Shown piece by piece: positions 37,305 through 50,735 of a stretch of DNA of 64,000 bases. Each line of letters starts with the position of its first letter. The first letter of the stretch is position 1. The position numbers and the translations under genes are program-made. The notes under the pieces were generated by a model. The model was given only the letters and a program-made list of their open reading frames with translations. It did no database searches and had not been told where the DNA came from. The DNA comes from Rhea pennata (Eukaryota; Chordata; Aves; Rheiformes; Rheidae): the NCBI RefSeq assembly GCF_028389875.1, contig NC_084668.1:32842993-32906992 (forward strand). The letters run 5' to 3'.

Positions 37305-40300
37305 CAAATTGCCCTCGGAATAGCTCTGCTGCTCAACAGGTGTGAACAAAGCAGCGAATCAAACGTCCAGCTCAAATTCAGCGGTGTTGCAAGGTACAGC
37401 ACCACAAAAATCCCTGATTTGTGGTGCTGTACAGAAATGTGCGCCTGGAGAAGCACCCCCATTTAAAAACTTTCTCAGAGTGGTGAAACCTGTGTAGGCC
37501 AAGTCAGAGCCGCTTGAGATATAACCTCGCCGTGACTGTACGGCCAACATATCGTTGGTTGCTTTCCTTATTTTACCTTCTACTTACGTGACTGCTTCAA
37601 AATACAAACTTAAAGGAAATTTTACCTGGGTAATATCTACAATAAAATATATTTTAGTGGAATTCATATCTTTGTGTTGCGCTTAAATTTGCTTTATACA
37701 AACTATACAGAGCCAACCTAAACCTGAGAGTCCCTTCCGCACAGCCTGCGTCATGAAACTCCCACTCAGGTTACACAGTTCCCAGACTGTCCATCCTTGC
37801 ATGATCCTACAGTGTTTCATACCTTTCTGGTGCTGCTTCAGCATCTACCACTTTCTGCACCATTACTGTTATCACAGTGAATTTAAAAACTAAATATAAG
37901 AGACACTATTAATTCTGTCTGTAATATATAACAGTTTAATGTTTAACTCCTAGTAGCAATCTTTTTAGCTGAGAAAACTGTATAAAAATAAAGGCAACCT
38001 CACAGAGATGATGAGATTCTTAGAAAGAAATATTTGTTTTTATTTCAATACAGAATTCTGCTGAGTTGTATTCATTGACCTACTTATATGAATATTCATC
38101 ACACAGCAACAAAGCTTATTCTAAGAACAGTGCTACATTTTAACGATCTGTACAGCAGAATAGGCCGAGTCTTTCATGTGCTTCATATTATGAGTTGGGA
38201 AAATTCAAAGTGAGAACAGATGAAAGAATAGAGAAACATTCAAAGACATGAAAGTGTATTTTTGCATAGTTTTAATTGCTGGAGCTTCTACCTTACACTT
38301 CTTCCTCAGGTTAAAAAATTATACCTAGACATCTTAAACTGAAAATAAGGCAATTGTGGCAGAAATAGGACTTTTGCATATAAATGGGAAAGATTGATCT
38401 ATGACAATTTTTAATCTGAAAACCTGAAAAGCTAACACATCTGCAAATTTAGTAATATTACAGGCAGAGCTGGCACAAAATGATGCCACGCACACAGGAT
38501 TTAAATACTACAACAAAAGTTGCAGGGCTGTTGTGGCGCTACGGGGCCACCTCGTTAAGGGACTAGTGTCCTGACTTAGGAAGTCCTTCTCAAAGGAAGT
38601 CAGGAGTGTGTCCGTTTTTCCTGACTCTGCATGTCAGCAACACACGCAGCACGAAGGGATCGCTCCTACTGTTCTCTCCCAGAAATTAAAAGGCAGTGCG
38701 TCTGACCCTGCTGGTTCCTGTAGGCTCTCGCCTTTTGTCCTTTCTTTACGGGATAAGGGAGAGATCAGAGAAGAGGAAGTCAGAGGTTAAGCAAGGAAAG
38801 ATAAATCGAAAAAAAGCAAGACAGAAAAAGGGGGGAAATGATTTGGGAGAGTAAAGGCACAAAAAGGCAAGGATGATTTCATCAGTAATACACTGGGTCT
38901 GGTAACAGACTACCATTTCAGTGATTGATGGCTTGACCTTGGAAAAAAGATGCTACTTCCTTTGCTTCTATTGCTTATCTATAAAATGCAGATGGTAATG
39001 CTAGCTTACCTACCAGCATCTTAACATCTTTTCATGGGAAAAATATATTAATATTTTTTATTAGACAGGGGGAACCAGGCTGCACCTGATGAAAGATTAG
39101 TTCCTTTCTCCTCTCAATTTCATAAAAATGTCTCATAGGATGCAACTAAAAGATTGACTTCTCTGTTGCATAGAATATGATTGTATTAAAAAACCCCTCT
39201 AATTTATACAGATGTATGCAGCAATTTCTTTTCTTTTATGAGCTTTTGAATAGATTCTCTACACTGGGAGGCTTATCCAGAACAACCAAAAAGATGAGAG
39301 CTCTAGGTGTTCAAAGAATTTGAGGAGACCCGCTAAGAGAGTAGCTATAGTCTTTAGAAGCATATTATAGTGGTCACCTAAATAGTGCAATTAATAAAAA
39401 GATTGTGGCCAGTGCCATGTGAAAAATGCCGACGGAAATGACTCATTTCCGGGAAGTTTTCCATTCATTCAAATGGGTGTGTATGAATTTCTCCGACAGG
39501 ACCTTCCTATCGTACAGGCTTTTTTCCCACACCATTCCCATTCTCGCTTTAGCTCTGTACATCTCCCTTCTACATGAGCAATGACTCCTTCTGTCTTCAC
39601 CTTAGCTTTTACTTTTCTCTTTGCCTCTTGTCTGTGCCTCCCACTTTGTGTCTGAATGCCCTAATTATATTCTCACGCCTCTCCTCTTGTCTGTGCCCCC
39701 TTTCCCCATCCAGCTGCTGCACAGGTATTTTCGACCCCTCTGGCCCCTGCAGCCACCTCTATCAAGCTCTTGCTTCAGCCTTTTTCCTAAGTGTCTGTCA
39801 AACTGACCAGCTATTCTGCTGAGAACTGATTTCCTCATTTCTGTCACATCTCGTATTTTCCCTGCTCTCAGTGGTGGATAACTCAGAGGGACAAAAGACT
39901 TGACGGTCAGTACACTGGTCTGTTCTCCCATATTGGTTCCCCAAGGTGGTAGATTGTGACCGCGTAACTCAAACATCCTCATTCAGTCCATCCTCGCAAA
40001 ACATTAATACCACCGTAGATGATTTGTAGTTCAAAATGTATCAGAAGAACTTAAGATTTCTTTTAAAATTTAAGACGTATTTAGATTTTACAGTTTTGTT
40101 TAAAAATATTCTATTTTCCAAAAGTAGTTATCAGCATGACATAGGTTATTGGAGTCACTACATAAGACTGGCATCCTTCTGTCTCACTTCAGAGCTCAGA
40201 ATATATGCTTTACTTGTACAGGAGCTTGTCTGTGTTTTATTTTACATGTCCTCAAGGGGGAAAAAACCTACTGGAAACTGCTGCTTACAAGTTTCACTGC

Positions 40301-41240
40301 TGATGGAGCTTTTTGTCATAGCTAAAACATAGTATTGTTAAAAGAGTCAAAATTGGAAAAGTTCTTCCAAGTGTGGTAGCATCTATATTTGCCTATTGTA
40401 AGTCAAATTTTAAAGATTATCAATCCCTTCCTAAATGTCCCTAACAAATGGAAGAATCATACTGCAAAAGCCATAATAGTAACATGTTTGTACATGTTGA
40501 TACATCTCTTACCTGAATAGCAACAGATACTCCTGCTCTTGAAGTATGGAGCCCTTTGTTTAATCTGATAATGAGATTATTAATATGAAAACCTAAATAG
40601 GTCTACTGAGAAATTTGATTCCTTTATGTACTATAAAAACATAGTCCTTCAATAAGACACTACAGATATGTGTCACATGGAAATTTTAATAGATCTCCAA
40701 TTAGATGAGTGAAAAGAAAATGATCAGACTCCTGATTTATATTAACTTAGTGTGACAGACTTGATTTTTTTTTCCTCTCATTTTGCCATACTATGTTGTC
40801 TTTATTAAAAGAAATAATAATAATGCTGAACCTGATGTTGATAAATTACATTTTTTCAATATTCTTTTGCAGTTGTCATTATATTTTACATAGTTCATTG
40901 AACTGAATATAAAATTCTGCAGGCAGAAAAAAATGAGTAGAAAAGACTGTAAACAATTGACATGTACTATGAAACAAAAGTGGGGAAAAAATTAAGTTAC
41001 TTGCATGAAAAAAAGTATCAAACCTTGCTTGCTCTGGAAGTGTAAAGCTATATGGATTTAAGTGCGATTTAATACCAACTTACACTGCCATCATGTTAAA
41101 GAGGTCTTCCTACAAGGTAAAGAGCTGCTTTCTTTCCTAATTCATCTGATGGTCATCAGACAAAATGGCTCTGATTACAGCTTTTACAACTTGATTCTTT
41201 GAATGTCATTATATTTCCAGATACTTACACATGCCAAATG

Positions 41241-41267
41241 AAAAAAAAAAAAAAAAAAAAAAAAAAA
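41241..41267. repeat. poly-A run (27 bases)
   Basis: A27 followed by GAAGTTAAGAAGG. No retroposed gene body was identified to its left. Confidence 0.95.
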
Positions 41268-41776
41268 GAAGTTAAGAAGGATCTTACTGTAAATAGGATG
41301 TTCCTAATATGTTCACCATACTTGGGGAAAATTTTAAGTAATTTTCCTTACTGTGTTCTGGGTTTAGTCTTTCAAAAGGTCAGGAGCTTTTCTCTCCACT
41401 GACTTCAATGGTTTGAAGTAAAATGCCACACATGAATATATACATTAAAAGAGCCAAACCATGTTATTGTTGTCCATTATATATTTTTTTCTTTTTTGTG
41501 CAACTGGTAATTTACTCCTTACATACATTTTTCTCACATACAGATAAGATAGCTGCTTCTGTTTTAGCAGGTAGATCGCATTTATGGAGGAATTCTTGCC
41601 TGAATTACTGCCTACTTCTGTTGCTTTTGTTCTACTACCTGCTATTCAAAACTTCTGCAGGTAAAAGTGAAAAGTATAACATAACATAATTGCTATTGTT
41701 TGGAAACACTATTCTGAATAGTTGAACACAGAAGTCAAATAATCACCTTTTACTTACTCTTGTCTTTCCCACAAGA

Positions 41777-41797
41777 AGTTCTATACTGTATAGAACT
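41777..41797. repeat. 21-bp near-perfect palindrome
   Basis: AGTTCTATAC and GTATAGAACT are exact inverted arms around a central T. It is followed by an alternating TA-rich stretch to about 41825. Confidence 0.9.
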
Positions 41798-44700
41798 ATA
41801 TATAGAGTATATATTGTATACACTCAATATTATCGGACATATACCATCCCACTCTCTACTTTTGTCCTGTGAATGAAGAGCTTCTGCAGTTGCAGTCCCA
41901 ACTTGAAGCAATTTAGGATGATCAAAACATATCAAGAAACGGTGTCCTTTAACTGAATTAACTACCTGATAAGAGTCAAAAGAGAACTTAAACAAGATGA
42001 AGGTAGTTGGGTATAAGGAGAAAAGCATATGCTTTGTCTTTCTGTACATTATGATTTAAATTACTTTCTATGTTAGTTGATTGAAATGAATGTGGAATTT
42101 AATGGTGAGAATGAGAACTGCAACTGTAAAGTATCAATTAAAGAGATGAGAACAGTACATTTTGCAACCTGAGACTTCAATGTCCTATTTTAGATACTTG
42201 GTTTCTCAGAGTTATTACTCAATTTTAGAGAAATAAGCCCAGCAAACTTTAATGGGCAACACTCGATCATAATCTAATTCTATAATTACATAGAATATTT
42301 TATCTGATCTCAAGTAACTCTACAGAGAAAGTCCTTTTCTGTGATTCTCTGTAACTTTCTACTACTTCTTACTCGTCATTAGATAAGTAAGAAGGACAAG
42401 AACTCAAAACATTGATCTATAAAAAGGATTGCTCGTCTTTCCCCACTTGACTTAAATGGAGTTGTTTTTTGTAACGTGAAAAGATTTTTCCATATTAATG
42501 TTTCATTTTGTTTCATTTAGAATCAAGCTTTATACAACCTTTATCATGCTTGTGTGAGTGATTAGGGAATACTTTTCCTTCCTTTTAAAATATTTTTTGC
42601 TACATTTGTAAATCAGCTCAATCTTCCCTCTCTTTCTGCATTCTGTAGAAAACAATCTCTTACTCTGGTTTCTGTGAGCTCTGTAATAGTTTAACTTTTT
42701 GCCTTTCACTCAAATCAGGGTCTTCAAAGTATTTGGAATTTAAAATGAATTAGACTTTTCTGTAGTGGCTCACAGGAAATAATTCAGTGTAAATTTTCAC
42801 CCATGTTATGGACCTGGGGATTGATAAGACAAGAGTCATTTCTTCTTTTCCTTTTTTTCTTCTCCCACAAACCACAAACCTTTGAAAAGTGCTCTGTTCA
42901 AATACAGTTCACTGACCCTCATTGTGTATATTATCTACTCTTAAAAAACACTTCTTGGCATCTTTAGGCATCAAGCTTGCAGAATATTTATGGGAAAAGT
43001 CTTGCTGTCTTTTGAACCAACAGTGGCATAGCCTGAGTAGTCAATAATCTCTACCTTTTTAATCTGTCTAAATCTTGTCATTGAGTCTGAATGTGCATTT
43101 GAGATTAGATGAGTTTAGAAGAGAGGGTAAGTAGGTATCATTAGAGTAGATTGTGGTAATTAAATGAATCTTCCATGCCACAACCTAAATAGGTATCTTA
43201 AATGAAGTTTCCTCAACACAGATATCATTTTCACTTAACTGTGGTTTTGGCTGTATAATTCTACATTGGAGAGAAACACTCTCCTAGCCTTTTATTTGCA
43301 AAATGCTTCACTTTCCTAAACCTGCTGGAAAATATAGTGGGAGTTACAAGACTGTTAGGATTTTAACTACCAGCCTATTTAACTTTACTTGGAAAACAAA
43401 GATAAGCAGTGGTTAACAATACTTTTGAATTTTATATGCTAATACTCCCACTGTGGCAAATTTCAGGAAAATAAGCTTACATAGATTAGTCATTAGCCTT
43501 TCTTTTCCCTATCCTTTGAATATCTCCTCACTTGCCATTAAGTAACAAGAGATTTTGCTATAAAAGATTAAATATACTTCATCCCTGATGGAAAGTATTC
43601 TAAATCTTCTTAAAATCCTGTTCAACTAACACCAGGGGAATTTAAGTTATTTTGGGGATTACATTTTGATCATAATTATATAACAAATTTTTTATTCTCT
43701 CTTTGGGATGTCTTTCTCTGATGAATTAAGAGAGATGGGCCAAATTTGCATAAATGTTTTTAACAAGTCTTCAAAGCCATCTATCTAGCAACATGTAAGT
43801 GAGGTATGACGGAGTAGGCCAGTCTGCATAACTTCAGGTTCAATGTAGAAAGGATAGACTTATAAGGGTTCCTGCTTCTATCTCCCCTTGCATCTACCAT
43901 CCTTCTAAGCCAGTGTGGAAGGTGTCAAAAATATTGCTTGGTAATACTGCCTGGACTTCTTTTCTTAGGAAACAAGCTATCTTTGAAAAGTGGTAAATGA
44001 GGGTATAGACCTTAACACTCTCTCTGGGTAACCATTGAAGCATGGGAGAGAATGTATGCTGTGCTCTTCTAAATATGGCAAATACTTCTAACACTGACCT
44101 ACTTTGGGTAAATCTACAGTAGTATTTTCTTTTGGCTTGAGAGTGCACTTTTGAAGCAAATCTCCTGATTATCCTAACTCACCTACTTAGTTCACATCAC
44201 AGAGCAGTTTCAAAGTGTGCAAAATGCCTTTGCCTCGGTTAAACTAAACCAGAGGTTGTGCCCTAAAAATGCAGCTGCTGCACTCCAGCATGCAGGTATT
44301 CCAGCCATGGGACCGTACCAGACCTCTTCCCAAATAAACCTCCCAAAATGCATATGAGAGGCATGTCAGGTCCTCAGCACCAGTATTTTCTCTGTACAGA
44401 TCCACTCATATTGTTACTTGTCCTCACATCATTCTTGGGAGCCCCCAGAAAGAATTCCAGGTCTTTCTTCCTTGAATTTGGGCTACTGCACATTCCCATA
44501 GTGGTCCAGGCTGCATATGATTAACTTGCTTGCGACCAAACCTAGCTGAGCAATGCACCATTATTCCTCATTAAGAAAAACGCTGTGCATCTAATAAACA
44601 AGCAGAGGGACACCTTAGATTCCATGCTTGGTACGCTCACTAAATTGCCTCCAAAGTCTTTAACAGCAAAATGAATATGAATACGGCTACTGCTGACATT

Positions 44701-45256
44701 ACTAATGTATTTTTTTTCTGAAATGGCAAAATTACAGACTAAAGGACCACGATAATAGCCTTTTAGTTGTGTATAACCAGAAGATTTTCCTTCCTCAGTA
44801 AGAAGAGTTCATGACTCACAGGTATCATTTAATACTAATGCTTCTTCCCCAGCAGCTGCACAGTTCATGATAATCCAAATGCTTCAAAAATTTGCACCTA
44901 AGTGGATGGGAACCATGCTGCCATGTACATTCCTAACACTGAAAATACTAATTGAGTTGGGAAGGAGGTGAAAGGCTGTAACAGAGTGCACTGGCATGAA
45001 ATTATACCTGTTGGTAGGTATCTACTAAAGGAAAAGGGAAATGGCACACACCTATTGGAGCGTATTGTTCATCCTAGTTAACAAGCAACATAGAGCCCAA
45101 AAGGTAGCAGTAACTACAATTAGATTTCTATACATGCGTCTCAGCCAAAGAAATACTAAAAGGAGTGATCAGAAGAGTTAAAAAGAATTCTGTGAAAAAG
45201 ACAATTATGGGTTAAAGTTCTCATTAACAGGAATTACCACCTACCTTAAACAAGAG

Positions 45257-45398
45257 CCATTATTATCTCAGTTAGAGCGTGGTGCTTCTAATGCCAAGGT
45301 CATGGGTTCAATCCCTGTATGGGGCTATGCTGAGGGTTGGACTACATGATCTCCAGAAGGTCCCTTCCAACCTTACCATTCTATGATTCTATGATTAC
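45257..45398 (+). mobile_element. tRNA-Ile-headed SINE with CR1 tail
   Basis: The left part (TCTCAGTTAGAGCGTGGTGC, CTTCTAATGCCAAGGTCATG) resembles a tRNA-Ile gene and includes a B box GGTTCAATCCC at 45305-45315. From about 45336 the sequence becomes a CR1 3' end: GGTTGGACTACATGATCTCC, AGAAGGTCCCTTCCAACCTT, then ATTCTATG-type repeats. This matches the structure of the zebra finch TguSINE1 class, which uses CR1 machinery to move (family knowledge). The acceptor stem is missing or decayed and substitutions are many, so it is not a working tRNA gene. Confidence 0.8.
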
Positions 45399-47459
45399 TA
45401 AGTACCATTAGACTTAAATCTGAGCTGAGCTTTAAGATTTCTCTAAATTTTCAAGAAAATTTCTGTTACAAACTCTACAACATGCCTTTCCTCCCCCAAG
45501 CGTAAGTAACTAGCTAGCCAACAACTAAAGAGAAGGAACCTGAAAGAGATTCACTAATTACAATGATGAGTAAAGTCTAGCTATGCACAGAAATGTTTTG
45601 CCAAGCTTGTAGCACTGCTTGTGGGTGAGGTTATCTGATGCTGTCCATTCAAAGACATTGTTTTCAAATACTTGTTAACTTACTGAACTTCAATCACTAG
45701 GGCCAAAAATTTGAAGATGTCACTATATAGCAAGTAGTGGCTATAACATAAGATTAAACATTACGTAGATGAGGTCCTGATTTTACCCTTTCTTTTAGTT
45801 AGCTGGAGTATTCATTTGGGCAAATAACACCACTAAAATAAAAGATTACTCTTTGGAGTTAAGAATTGCCAGACATCTTACATAACTGAAGTATTCTAAT
45901 TGCTGGATTGGGAGAGCCTGAAGGTACTGTCAGACAGTAAAAATAATCCACTAGCGACTTCAGCTGGAACAGGAAAATCATTAAGATAGAGGCATATCAC
46001 AAGAGAACTTCTTGCTAAGTTAGAGAAGACACAATATCTATACTACCTAGAAAATAAGAAAACACATAGTAGTGTTTTTCTCTACAAAGTGGGAGGCAAG
46101 ACAAAACAAGAATCACTAAATAATTTAAGAGGCAGTGAATCAAATAGTGTAAATATTTTAAGAATAAGAAAAACTGAAAGTATATGCAGTATTTGTTTTA
46201 AATGTATTAAAGATGATGACCTTTTGTCTATATTCATACTGACTCATATTTGTTTTTTTCCAGTTTAGAAAATTTTGTTTATATTTATACAGACAAAAGA
46301 TGACATTAGGATGACTTGAAAAAAATGAGTGAAGTTTACTAACAGGTTTATATAAATAAATGATATAATTAATCTGCATTTTTATTTAATAATTTCATAA
46401 TCAAGATAATAGCAACACAGACAAACATACACAGTAACTACTGAGACTTAAGAAGCCATATTTTAAGAATTATCTAGCAATACATTTTATCATCAATAAT
46501 TTTACGTAAGTCTAATCAATTCTAAAGTGAAATAAGATTTGCTATCATTGTGACTATATACTTGAAGAAATTACAACGTTCCCCATTGCTCTTTCCCAGT
46601 CTTGCAAAATAGATGTTCCTGTCACAGGAAAAGATGGCAGTTTTCACCCTTCATCAGTCATGGTCAATTGGTAAAGGAGCACCACCTTCATGTTCCCAAT
46701 ACAATACTTAATTTTATGAGCTTCTCAAAAAAGCACTATCTAGGTCAAAACTGGTGACTTACATAAGCTTTATTGCAGCAAAGCTCCAAAAGACTGTATT
46801 TCCAGCTATTTTATGACAGAAAATACGCCCCCTAAAGAACAATTGTGTATCTCAAGGATGCAATAAGTTGAGTGTATAAAAAAGTATCAGACACACTGCA
46901 GGCACTTACTAATTCAGGTTGTGTTCAGGCAAACATAAATAGATTTTTATTCTATTGTCTAGACTTTCTTAGCTTGAGTTAATTGTTTGACTGTTTTTGA
47001 ATATGTGTCCCTATCTCCTCTTTTCCACCTATTTTAGGATATGTCTATGCTGCAGATTTCACACAGTATGGAGATACAGAAAGCTAGTGCTAGATGAGCT
47101 GCTTCGATAGTGGAAGCTCGATGTCTGCAGCAGTGCAGTTAGTTCCATGCAAACTACTGTAAATGCTATGGAAGAATTCACAGCAAGCTCTTCTCTACTT
47201 CCTTTACGCAGACTACTTACCTACAAAGGAAAGAAGGGGCTCCAGGGTGTCCAACACAATGGCAAAGAGAGGATGCTTCAGTTTTGTCATTTCCATCACT
47301 CTGTAAAAAAAAGGGAGCCTTCAAAATGTTGTCCTGGATAACTAGTCCCACATCCTGAAAGACCCAATACAAAAAGGATGAAATTCAGTGTATTAAACAA
47401 GAACTCAGGCACTTCTAAGTTGCAGGAAATATTTTGGGAACTGTAGGTAAAGCCTGATC

Positions 47460-47720
47460 CTCCCTGTCGTCATGGCCCCGAGGCGCTAACAGGCCTCCCC
47501 AGGCTCAGGCCTCCACCTCAGCCAGCCCAAGGCCTCGCTCCCTGCCCCTCCAGCCGTTCCCACCTGCCATCCTCCTCCTCCCATCCCACAGCCCTGCCTG
47601 GCCATCGCAGGGCCTGGTCTGATCCTGGTTCCCCTCACCGGACCCGATCGTGACGCCGGGGCCTCGGCCTCCCCCATCCCGCGGTGCTGCTCCCTGCTCC
47701 CCTCTCTCAGGGAGCAGCTG
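47460..47720. other. isolated GC-rich block
   Basis: About 260 bases of GC-rich, C-biased sequence in AT-rich surroundings, starting near CTCCCTGTCGTCATGGCCCC. It contains an exact 11-bp inverted repeat (47686-47696 and 47708-47718, loop 11). It is neither a recognised repeat nor a clear exon. It could be a small CpG island, an LTR remnant or a GC-rich satellite fragment. Confidence 0.5.
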
Positions 47721-49489
47721 GTCCATGTGGATGGAGTCAATGCATTGCAACTTTAAGTTTTTAACCAGTCACTGGTGTAAAGAATTAAGCATAATGTCAG
47801 CTGCTGTTGTTCAAGTGTATACAAATGGCAAATCACAAAAGAGTAATTGCAGGGTGATACAGTGCAGTGTTTGTATATGGCGGGGAACAATGGATCATCT
47901 TAAAACTGAATATGGATACTTGTTAAAAACATTTCTTACTAAGCATTCTTGATTTTTAGCTTTCTATACAAAGTTTTTAGTGTAAGTTTCCCTTTGTTAA
48001 CTCTTTTTTTGACTAAGTATTAAAAGTATAAATACTAACTGCTATTTTCCTTCACAGTTCATGGTTCTCCATATTTACAAACAGAAGCAGATAGATACAG
48101 ATAATTCAAGTGTGTCTGGAAGTGCAAACTCAGATATACTTCAGTATTAAAAATATTCACAAGTCCCTTCCTGGGAAAGATTTATCTAAACTCTATCACT
48201 TTGAACCCTCTCTAAACATCTCAGATTTATCTTTTTTGTCTCATTTTATACTCAGATCGCACATCACTTACTTCAAGTGGCTCCCAGTTTCTAACTAGTT
48301 GTGATCTCATGTTAAAAGAGTGAAACTTTCACTTGTGTGGCACATTACAGGTGACCTGTACATACCACCTAGACTAGTCCAGGGGAGCTTTCCTGCACTG
48401 TAGCTAGCGATAGCATTGAGAAACCAGCAGGCACAAAAACACCAAGTGGATGAAAAAGCTCATGTAACACAGCTCCTGTGATAGCAGGATCCTGGACTTT
48501 GTGACCTAAACACTTCACACATCTTTTGACAAATTATTGACTCTGCATACAATTAATTCTTCTTTGAAATAATACAATTAAAGAAAACATATTCTGTTCA
48601 TGTAATACGCTATAAAAGCTGTAGGTCTTAACTGTTTCATACATAATTATAAAACCTCTGCACCCTACAGACAAAACAGATAAAATTTGCTTTGCATTCC
48701 CCACAGGCCTGATGTACATGAACCTTAAAACCTTTACATTCCCTGCAGATCATTTTTAATTAAAGGCTACAGCTGTAAAAGGTTAAATTTTAAAGTCATT
48801 CAACTTTAATTTTGAACTTCTGATCCCAGAAGACAAATGTATTTGACAAGAAATATCTAATTTGAAATGCATAAAAAATACCCTAGAAAGGATAAAGTAT
48901 CTGTCTTCGTGTGCAACACATTACATGTGGTACAAAACAATTCTGCTGGATGCAGTGGATTCCAGCCATGAGAGCACTTTGCTGGTCACAGATAACCACA
49001 CTGGTGATTAAACTTCATACAGTTTCATAGGACATGCAAAAAGGTGCAACATATTTCTGTTCGAAGTAGTAATTCGCCCTGGAAATGTATGGTATTATGG
49101 TAACTTTTATTGTCTTTTAATCTTCTTAGGAGAGTCTATGTGACAGCATCTGCATATATAACCATAAACTTTTGTTAGTTTTTTTTCTCTTTATTGCAAT
49201 GACTTAGTATCCTTGAAACACAGGTGACTGCCTCGGTAAGATTGGTATAAGCTGTGCTTTAAGGCAGTTATTAGCAGCTAATGACCGGCTGGTGCGAGGA
49301 GGCTGCCTCTCACCCCCTCCTGCTTAATGATTAACTGCCAGATCTACCCTCAGCGCCATTCCTTCTACACAGCCCCTTCCCCAGATGCTCCCTCAGGTGC
49401 ACACGATTTCATCGTTCTTACGCTGCCTTTTATCTTCGCTCTCCCCCTCCCCCCCACACTCTAATTAAACACGAGCCGAACAATTACGA
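47721..49489. other. intergenic spacer, right part
   Basis: AT-rich, no exon or repeat family recognised. It leads into the PLCL1 CpG island at about 49490. Confidence 0.5.
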
Positions 49490-49619
49490 AGGAGCGCGCG
49501 CGCCCCGCCCCCACTAACGGTCGCCCCCTCCCGTAACGGCCGTCCGCGCGCCGCGCCCGCCTCGCCTCACCGCGCCGCCAGGGGGCAGCGTCGCCCCGCA
49601 ACGGCGGGCTGCGACCGGG

Positions 49620-49688
49620 GAGCAGCCTCGGGGACCGATACCGGGACGGGGACCGGGCTCGGCTCGGCTGTCCGCGAGTGCTTCTCAG
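49620..49688 (+). ncRNA. possible untranslated first exon ending at a perfect splice donor
   Basis: In the left part of the PLCL1 island the plus strand contains TTCTCAG|GTGAGTGG, an ideal 5' splice site at 49688/49689. A transcript starting in the island could splice from here, either as an upstream 5' exon of PLCL1 or as a separate non-coding RNA. The left limit is arbitrary and no acceptor partner was identified. Confidence 0.25.
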
Positions 49689-50370
49689 GTGAGTGGAGGG
49701 GCAGGGCCGGCCGAGCTGCCGCCGCTTCGTGCCTTAGGGGCTCGCCTGAAAGCGGCGGAGGGCGCTTTGCCCCGCTCCGTCTTGTGAGAGGGGGCTCTCT
49801 CCCGCGCCGCGCATCCCTCCAGTCGCCCGCCCCCAGTAAAAGGCATTCGCAGGCGGTGTTCGCCGTTAGAATAGCAGTGCTGCTCTTTGACGTGGCAACG
49901 CTCCCTCAGCTGCCCTTGCTATCGCATTTCTACCGCACGTCGCCCGGCTTCGAGCATCCCCGAAGGCGTCTGCCTCTCACCGTTTTCCCTTCCTCTGCCA
50001 CGATCCCAGCACAAGCGCCCCCGAGATAAACGCCGCAGTTACGCGGATCCCTGGTTTTGAGGGGAGTTACCCTAAGCCCTCGGCCTGAGTACGCTCTGTT
50101 TTCACTTTGACACGAACGCAGTTTCCTAAAATACACGCCGGGAAGTATTCACGCGGCTGACCCAGCAGAGCCGCACGCTCCCCTGGGAGGGACGAGCCGC
50201 GGGCTCCCGGCTCGCGAGGGGGGGCGGCGCGTGCCGTGCTGCGCCGCTCGCGGTGGGCGAGCCGCCGCCCCAAGCACTCCGCGGGCGCGCAGCCCGCCCT
50301 ACCTACCTGCCCCACGGCCGCGCGCCACCGACAGCGGGGGACACGCCCCCCGCCCTCCCCCGCGGCGCCT

Positions 50371-50375
50371 ATTGG
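50371..50375 (-). promoter_or_regulatory. inverted CCAAT box (NF-Y type)
   Basis: ATTGG in GGCGCCTATTGGCCGGCGC, about 360 bases upstream of the PLCL1 ATG. Its position fits a proximal promoter element; binding is inferred. Confidence 0.4.
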
Positions 50376-50735
50376 CCGGCGCGGCGCCCGCGGACAGCGG
50401 CTGCGGCGCTCAGTGGCCCGGCGCCCTGTCCGTCAGCGCCGCCTGTCAAAACAAGCCCGGCTCGGGCACAATGGAGCGGTGCCGCGGCGGCACTTCCTGC
50501 GCGCGCGCTCCCCGCTCCCCGCGCAGCACCCGCGCCCCGCGGAGCCGCGCGCGCGCCCCGCCCCGCGCCCGCCCCCCGCGCGCCGCGGGACCTGCCCGCG
50601 CCTCCGGCGCCGCCCGGGGCGCGGAGTCCTGCGCGGCGGCGGCCGGGGATGGCTCCTGCCGGGAAAGTTGGCGCCGGTGCCGCGGTGCGGTGAGGGGCAG
50701 CTGCCCCGACAGAAGTTGACACGCGCGGCGGGGCG

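Larger units (their letters stand above)
37300..47459. other. BOLL-PLCL1 intergenic spacer, left part
   Basis: AT-rich DNA between the divergent genes. It holds an A27 run (41241-41267), a 21-bp palindrome (41777-41797) and a tRNA/CR1 SINE (45257-45398). No exon or other gene was recognised; open frames are at most about 105 codons and show no family features. Confidence 0.6.

Noticed and set aside
35926..37349. Several long open frames (up to 322 codons) on both strands of the BOLL island
   Set aside because: Extreme GC content removes stop codons. The translations are Ala/Arg/Gly/Pro low-complexity and overlap one another on both strands; only the six-codon BOLL exon 1 has homology and a donor.
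41199..41402. Processed pseudogene suggested by the A27 run
   Set aside because: No gene-like sequence precedes the run and no flanking direct repeats were seen.
45257..45330. A functional tRNA-Ile gene
   Set aside because: The acceptor stem is not intact, the anticodon loop is altered and the sequence runs directly into a CR1 tail; it is a SINE head.
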